Of a stretch of 64,000 bases of DNA, positions 57,625 through 64,000 are shown piece by piece (the stretch's first letter is position 1; each line of letters starts with the position of its first letter). The translations under genes were made by a program, and so were the position numbers. The stretch covers positions 23,376,951 through 23,440,950 of the forward strand of contig OX388311.1 of NCBI GenBank assembly GCA_947579605.1, in the 5' to 3' direction. The stretch comes from Athripsodes cinereus (taxonomy: Eukaryota > Arthropoda > Insecta > Trichoptera > Leptoceridae). The notes beneath the pieces were generated by a model. The model made no database searches, was not told where the DNA came from, and worked only from the letters and a program-made list of their open reading frames with translations.

Positions 57625-59334
57625 GTACTATTGAAATCAATCAATACATGGATATAAATACGTCTTGTATGTATATTTTTGACGTTAAATAGCCGCAAGC
57701 GATTTTAACATTAGTTACCATGTTGTGGTTTGCTGTCATACTATTTTATTAGACTCTCCGAGTGTCATAATGTTTTAATTCTAGAGCAACCTTGATTTGT
57801 AATAATAATTATAATTAGCTAGCGTTGTATGTGCCTAATTGTATTATATTATTATTGTTATTATGAACTATCTAAGAACAATAATTCTTATGTAGAGCAC
57901 AACTCATGTCACAGAGTGAGAGTTGCGAAATGGAAACATGACATACTCGTTTTACTTTGGGTAATTATTGGGTGGACAGTGTCCATACATACAATGTTTA
58001 CATATTATATTATAATACTATGTACCTAAGTAGGTACTAATGACGTATGGCCTTAACATGCGAATCGGACTATACTCTCACGAATTATTAACCAATAGTC
58101 ACATTGATTACGTAACGATTATTTTCGGTGTTTTTATATTTGTTCTTTTGCTGTTGCACACGTAGACAGAATCTCAGATTTGGGGGACAGTCTATTATGT
58201 GCATTAAACACAATTTGATTGATGACTTGTTGTGTATCCTATTGATTTAATAATTAGCACAAAGTATGTTACTACAAAAATAATATATTTACAAATACCG
58301 CTACAAAATTTCTTATATTTTTTAATCTTCACTTGACATTTTTGCTTCATTAAATATTATGAAAATATACGTGAGGTACACTTAACCTTTTTATATTTGA
58401 CTTATTTCATTTCTTAATTTTGATAAATTACTTGTTTTAAAGTATTTAAAATCACCAGAACAATTGGACGTTCATCTTGGCACGATTAGTAAAATTAGCA
58501 ACTAAATTTCAAATTTTTCTTTATATTTTACTATTAAAAAAATGTATAAATAAACAATTGGAAGGCATGCAAAAAACATCTACAAATATTCGTGCACATT
58601 CTGAAATGGTGTAATCTTTAATTCATATAAATGAAATTCTCAATCGCCGTTGCTTAGCATACTGAAAAGGTGAAAATATTTAAACAGTATGCCATACAGC
58701 AACTACGAATGCCTATGAATGTCAATTAATAAGTAAAATAATAATGTACAATGTACTACAGACTATGGTGTTTTATTATTCCTTATCATCGCAGACATTG
58801 ATAGAAATCGTTTTGCATTATGATAAAATAACCAATAGTGGACATTACAATTCAAAAAGTGTAATTGACTTGGTGAATGCGATTTCAATTTTATTGTCTT
58901 CTCAGACTAGACATAAAAATCGAATAAAAAACATCTTTCATTGTAAAATCAATTTATTTATATTTCTTGCAAGAATTTATAATGTTTAGATTATAACAAT
59001 TAATCGGTGTTAAAGAAATTTTTGATTTACTTTCCAAAGTGTCACAATGATATTGAATATTTACCACAAAGATGTGATCTGGTTCATTCGTCTTCTATTA
59101 AATTTATTTGCTTAACTCTGGGTGTAAATTGTATAAGTACACAATTTAGTCGATTTGTGGACCCAAATATCAATGAGAGCGTGCATTGGCATCTATAATA
59201 TTTAATTGAATTTACTTAGACAGTCAAATGGTACACTACTTCGTCTTTAGTTGCCCAAGTATGTAAATGTGTTCATAAATCTTGTTGGAAATTACTTTGA
59301 ATATGAATATTAGTATAAATGACTTTATACAATA
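57625..59334. other. 1.7-kb stretch without recognised feature
   Basis: Frames at 57829-58029, 58744-58989 and 59007-59198 show no motif. No repeats seen. Confidence 0.4.
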
Positions 59335-59516
59335 TTGGGTTTATTGATTGAGATGACGTTTATTTTGTAAAAAAACTCTATATTCATTTATGGAAATAAA
59401 CTCAAACTGTTTGAGTTTTATTATACTTTAATAATAGTTAATTTGATAATGACTTTGTAAGCCGAAACTAGGTGACTGTACCTATTATTAAATATAGTAA
59501 AACTCAAACAGTTTAC
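59335..59516. mobile_element. foldback element type 2, copy B
   Basis: The head TTATTGATTGAGATGACGTT then TATTTTGTAAAA matches the 50.0-kb element. Arms 59404-59437 and 59482-59514 are inverted repeats with about four differences (AAACTGTTTGAGTTTTA core). The loop contains TTTGATAATGACTTTGTAAG and CCGAAACTAGG, a third version of the TGATAATGAC...GAAA motif. Confidence 0.7.
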
Positions 59517-59519
59517 TAC

Positions 59520-61215
59520 TAGATACTAGATAGTATAGAAGATGGTTAATTATTAATTTACCTAATTACTGAATAAATTAATAATGGTTATGAGAACATG
59601 ATAGCGTTGTTTAGAATAACTACATGAGTTTAGTAATTTACATTTAAACCATTATTTCATCACTCTACCAAGTACCTACCTATAATAAGATCTCCTACAA
59701 GTATAATTATGGCAAACTATTAACAACAAAACTTAGTAATGTTAAGAAGATACTTCACTTTGTACCTGTGTATTTGTGTGTTGTATATATATTAAGATCG
59801 CACGCTCAGATTTCACAAGTAATATTACCATATTATTATTTGCAATTTTATACTGACAAATGTACCAAAGCTAACTCAATTAAATATTTTTCGATGTTGA
59901 ATTCATAATAATTGTCAATTTTAAAATACATAAGAAAATTCAATGTAAAAAAGTGCATATATGGAATGTTTTCTTTTTAAAACTGACACGTAAAACTTTG
60001 GATGAATCCTCAAAATATATAAGTGTCATGAGTATGTATATATTGTTTCTTCATTTTGGTTTCTCAGTTTTATTATTATCGATTTCCTGAAAATAAAGAT
60101 CCTTCATAAACTTAACAGCTTTGCTTATAGAAACATTTTTGTTGCTAAAATATAAGTCTATTTTAGAATAAGTTAATAAAATCATAGGAACATATTATTT
60201 TGTTGTTGTGGCATTTATTTTTCAAACTCTTAAAACATCTCATGTGTCTTTAAATAACTCGGAAAAATATTTACTCTGCGTTTATCCAACGCATTGCGAA
60301 ATCATGGGAATATTGCGAAAGCAAGCGTATGCAAGTATCAAAGATTTATTACGTTATCATATTAGTTATAATATTATTCTTTTTGTTTTTGCAGAAATTA
60401 ATTAAAGATCAATCATCAGAAGAATTCACAATATAACAATTATGATACAAATTTGGTTGTTCTAGATAGCTTCGTTAATTTTTATGTATTTAAAAATTAT
60501 TGTTACCACGGTTTCAGTGAAGACGTCCACCATTTTCGAACGAATTTCCAACACTAATTGGACATCACCACCGAAAAAATTATTGCATAGATTTGAAGGA
60601 TAAGCTTAAAATAATATAATAAAACTCGTTTCAAGTGTCTTGATTATATTTTAAATGAGTTATAAGAAAAACACTTGCATTATACATTAAATATTATAAA
60701 ATGATATTCAATTACTTGCTTATGATTTTTATCTCTAAATTTTTACCATGAAATCTGCTTTTAAAATAGCCTTTATCAACTTTTTTAAATATGAAGTACC
60801 TATTGTGTTCATGTTTGTATTTTCAAATATTTAAAACTTGCAAATACAAACTCTTCTCTATTTTCAATGCCACTATAAAAACAGACAACGTTTTGCGATT
60901 TTTTTGTGATGTGTACGAATTTAGTTTTGTGTAATAATTTTGTTACAAGTGTACCAAGTTTTGACAAAGCCACCTGATTATTAGTGGGTGATCCAAAAAC
61001 GGATTGACTTCAACGAAATTAAAGTTCAACAAAATGGCATTGGAAGGTCACGTAAATAATATAATTGCCACAAATGATTACCATCAGAACCATGTATTAC
61101 CATAGTGTGATAGTTTTAGTGGAAAAACGTTTACATCGTGACCTATGTCTAACACTTGATAATGTAAAATATAATAATATGAAAACTATTATAATATAAT
61201 GGAACGAATTGAGAA
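59520..61215. other. 1.7-kb stretch without recognised feature
   Basis: A 65-codon frame at 60208-60405 and a 23-codon frame at 61034-61105 (good AAAATGG start context) have no recognisable motif. The latter lies just upstream of the gag-like relic and could belong to the same old element. Confidence 0.35.
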
Positions 61216-61219
61216 TGGG

Positions 61220-61411
61220 TGCCAGACGAAATTATCAAACGTTATTTATACCAAAAGCTAGGTCAATTTCTGTAATCATTCTACAAAACATCGCATGAAG
61301 GTGAAGCCATTGATCATTTTATCAAGTCAACTATTTTATTTACCGATACACAAAATAAAGAGTTCTGTAGTCTCTCCGAGTTGATCATACAAATACGTTG
61401 GATAGGAATAT
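61220..61411 (+). pseudogene. probable Ty3/Gypsy-type gag relic
   Basis: One frame reads HEGEAIDHFIKS, then FTDTQNKEFCSLSELIIQIR and WIGI. This follows the pattern EGESIDHFIT.L..LA.TC.F...DELIRD.IV.GI that is conserved in Gag proteins of insect Gypsy-type LTR retrotransposons. Just upstream, in another frame, FIPKARSI recalls the FIPK... block that precedes it. A stop and a frameshift lie between. No pol, protease or LTR is seen near it. It is an old endogenous fragment and non-functional. The match rests on pattern memory and is moderate. Confidence 0.45.
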
Positions 61412-61414
61412 GGT

Positions 61415-62640
61415 AACACAGAATAAATAAAATCTTTCTGTATCGAATCCAAATTGGATTTATATTACTTCGTGGGTAACATTCGTCATAATATTATTTT
61501 CATCGATCACAATGATGATACGTTTATAATATCAAATACAATAAAGTTGTGATAGTAATAATAGTTATTAAATAAACCACAAATGCGTCATTAAACAAGT
61601 AGGTTATGGGGCAAGATGAATTTATCAGATGTATTATTATTAAATCGATATTTAAATTTGTCTTTAACCTACATTTTATTGTTATTATAATATTATTATG
61701 CGAGTGTCCACATGTATGGTGATATGAATGCACTTTATTTGGTGAGTAGATCTTTCATGATTCAAAGTCAAATCACTATTTAGTAATAGATAATAATTAT
61801 ATAGGTTTGTTCTTGAACCGCAATTCTTAAATGTCGAACCATATTAATAATATGCAGCATTATATTCTTTTTAATATTATCAGTGAGACTAATCTGAGTA
61901 AACGTGATGATACCATGTATAACTTTAAAAGAATTCATTGGTTTTATACTATTCTCTAAACGATTTCACATTATTATGGCAGAATTACTTCGACATCTTA
62001 TTTAAATTGTGAAAACCAGATGTTCACTTCTTGTTGACACGCTAGCAAAATCACCACAACATCGGACTAGTAGTTTAAAGTTTAAACGAGCGAAATAACA
62101 GTTTTAACGACAACATCTATGAGTTTGTTTAACCAACACGGAATTAACGAAAATATCTGCACACGACACTGTTGTACACATGAAACGTTAGGCTTTGAAG
62201 CGCCTCTCTATCTCTTATCAAATATCCGTCCCTAACACCATGACTCACGAGTCCTCCACACGTTTTCTTCACGGTATTCTTTCACCATTATCTTTCTATT
62301 AGCTTCTATTCAATATTCTTTTACCTCACACTTCCGTGTACACAATGAGAATAAAGCAATCTGGAACACTCTATATTATTCCCTATGCATTTGTCGTAAA
62401 TGTAATTACATTTAATGCTACGTACATACGTACGTACAATAAAAGAGTACAACACGTTTCTAAGAGAAGATAGAATTATGGTTTTATGTAGAACAATTCG
62501 TTTATTTTTTAAAACATAAACGAATTTGTACAGTCAAACTTTAAATCTACCTAATTTCAATAAATCGCTACCTAGATATTTCAATTGATTGTTAGATTGA
62601 TAGGTAATGTAAGAAAATAATGGAGTTTTTATGTATTAAA
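61415..62640. other. unassigned DNA
   Basis: A C+T-rich stretch at 62200-62340 (CTCTCTATCTCTTATC, CACGAGTCCTCCACACG) could be the antisense of an old coding repeat but shows no motif. A short inverted repeat (AATTCGTTTAT / ATAAACGAATT) spans about 62493-62526. Confidence 0.35.
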
Positions 62641-62644
62641 AATC

Positions 62645-62895
62645 CATCCACCTCATCACGGTTTATCCCATAAGTGGGGTAGCTTACGGACCAACTGCCT
62701 TTAAAAACCATGCAAGTCGACCTCTCCGTGCCAATAAAAGTTAAGATATTCGAGATGGTTGAAAATATCATTGCTAAACTGAAGATGTTTAATGTCTTAA
62801 AACGTGATACATTACAAATGCCGGTCTTTTACAGGACACTTAGAAATTTACAGAAATGAGTAGGAGGTATGTTCAATACCAGAAAACTCCGCGAG
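62645..62895 (-). mobile_element. SINE-1 full-length copy, old
   Basis: Minus-strand copy: CACCTCATCACGGTTTATCC, CATAAGTGGGGTAGC, CATGCAAGTCGACCTCTCC, GTGCCAATAAAAG, CGGTCTTTTACAGGACACTT and a decayed head. Many substitutions, no TSD found. Confidence 0.75.
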
Positions 62896-62899
62896 ATAA

Positions 62900-64000
62900 A
62901 AATAAATAAATTTTGGAATATTGTTTACGCAAAGATATTGGATGTCTCTGCGAAACAATGTTACAACAAAATTACAATTATATCTCTAAAAGTGTAACAA
63001 TGATTTCTCCCAGCATCATCATGCAAGTAGACTGTTGTTTGTATTCAATTCGAAATTACATCATAAAATTTATCATCAATGTGTAAAACGACCATAAAGT
63101 CAGATTTAATAATATATACGTATTGTGTATCTTGCACAATCCCTATCACCAGCGAACATAATGTTCACCTTCATCAAGTGTTTTATATATTGCCTACAAT
63201 GTCTTCAACATCATTACTCGCTTTTGTTTCAAGACGACATCTTTTATTTATTTTATCTTCAGTTGTCTTTACACAATTACTTACCTACTGAATGCCTTGT
63301 GTTAAACAAATAACAAACAAATGCAATGGTTTAAGATGTTTCTGTAGAAGTTTTCCATTTCATCACCATTGTGTGTTTTTCTATATACAATGAAGCATGT
63401 GATGATGATATAGTCATTTATTTGACAGTTAAACACGTGTATTCACAAGTTAACACCGATTGTTTGATTTGTTGTTCAATTTCTTGTGTCAACTTTGTTA
63501 GCAGTTGAATATAGATGTATCACCAATAGTAATTTTTACCTACTTCTGAAAATAACTGTGGAAGCAATATTATTATTTAAATATTTTACCATTCTTGCCT
63601 ACTTTTACTCGTATAGCAAATGTTTTTCAGTATTTACTAAACAATATTTATTTAAATTCTTGGCTTCAAATAAACGATGAGTATAACTCAAAATATTGGA
63701 TTACATGTAAATATTTGGTACTGCAAAAGAAGGTAGACACGTAATAAATTCAAATCGTTGTTTTCTATTTGTACAAACAACTAGGTACCTACTTAAAAAT
63801 ATTTGTAACGTGAAGAACTAGGCATACAAATTATTTAACCATCTAAAAATATGCATGGGGACTACAAAAATATCCTGTATTTGTCTTGGGCTTTTGTACT
63901 ACCTGAGTTTATAGACCATAATATCTTGCAGTTTTACGAAAATCTTTCAGTTATTCCAGTACTTTTATCTATCAAATTTAAATTCTTCTAAGAAACCTTT
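62900..64000. other. unassigned A+T-rich DNA
   Basis: Frames at 63079-63291, 63125-63313 and 63486-63680 overlap, are rich in Tyr, Leu and Ser and have no motif. No repeat recognised. Confidence 0.4.

Noticed and set aside
1..64000. CRISPR array or bacterial operon structures
   Set aside because: No regularly spaced direct repeats; the content is clearly eukaryotic.

Overview
The window is strongly A+T-rich eukaryotic DNA. It has almost no long open reading frames, many decayed transposable elements, microsatellites and simple-repeat tails, and very few G+C-rich patches. The mix of elements is typical of an arthropod, most likely an insect: R1-like, RTE-like and CR1/Jockey-like LINE 3' ends, a Helitron ending in CTAG, a tRNA-derived SINE and TA-flanked MITEs. 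Motifs such as TAGGTACCTA recur in Lepidoptera and some Hemiptera, but I cannot fix the order from sequence alone. I recognise no complete host protein-coding gene. The longest open frames belong to retrotransposons; the other frames of 60-100 codons look like chance. The window is best read as intergenic or large-intron DNA.

Layout. 1-12 kb: copies of an abundant ~250 bp retroposon (called SINE-1 here), an R1-like LINE end, a 5'-truncated LINE copy at 3.1 kb (LINE-A), a LINE end at 5.3 kb and one tRNA-SINE (SINE-2). 12-20 kb: a near-perfect foldback MITE at 12.4 kb and LINE ends at 17.1 and 18.9 kb. 20-28 kb: the densest LINE graveyard, with fragments at 21.6, 22.8, 23.3, 24.2, 25.0 and 27.8 kb and a foldback at 22.5 kb. 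28-39 kb: sparse, except for the best-preserved element, a reverse-transcriptase pseudogene at 31.0-32.4 kb on the minus strand. 39.6-40.5 kb: a CpG-rich stretch with a TATA box and a downstream GTAAGT, the best candidate for a host promoter and noncoding first exon. 41-49 kb: SINE-1, SINE-2, LINE-H and Helitron copies. 50-60 kb: a 200-bp foldback, a 556-bp TIR element, a SINE nested in a DNA-transposon relic and a second LINE-D copy. 60-64 kb: sparse, with a probable Gypsy-type gag relic at 61.2 kb.

The elements relate to each other in three ways. SINE-1 ends in the same 3' sequence as the LINE-H family, which implies that SINE-1 borrows LINE-H machinery. Several unrelated LINE tails carry conserved terminal hairpins. 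Four foldback elements share head or core motifs, and the cores resemble a decayed hammerhead-ribozyme core of the kind found in Penelope-like elements. Target-site duplications (TSDs) can be read directly for at least eight insertions.
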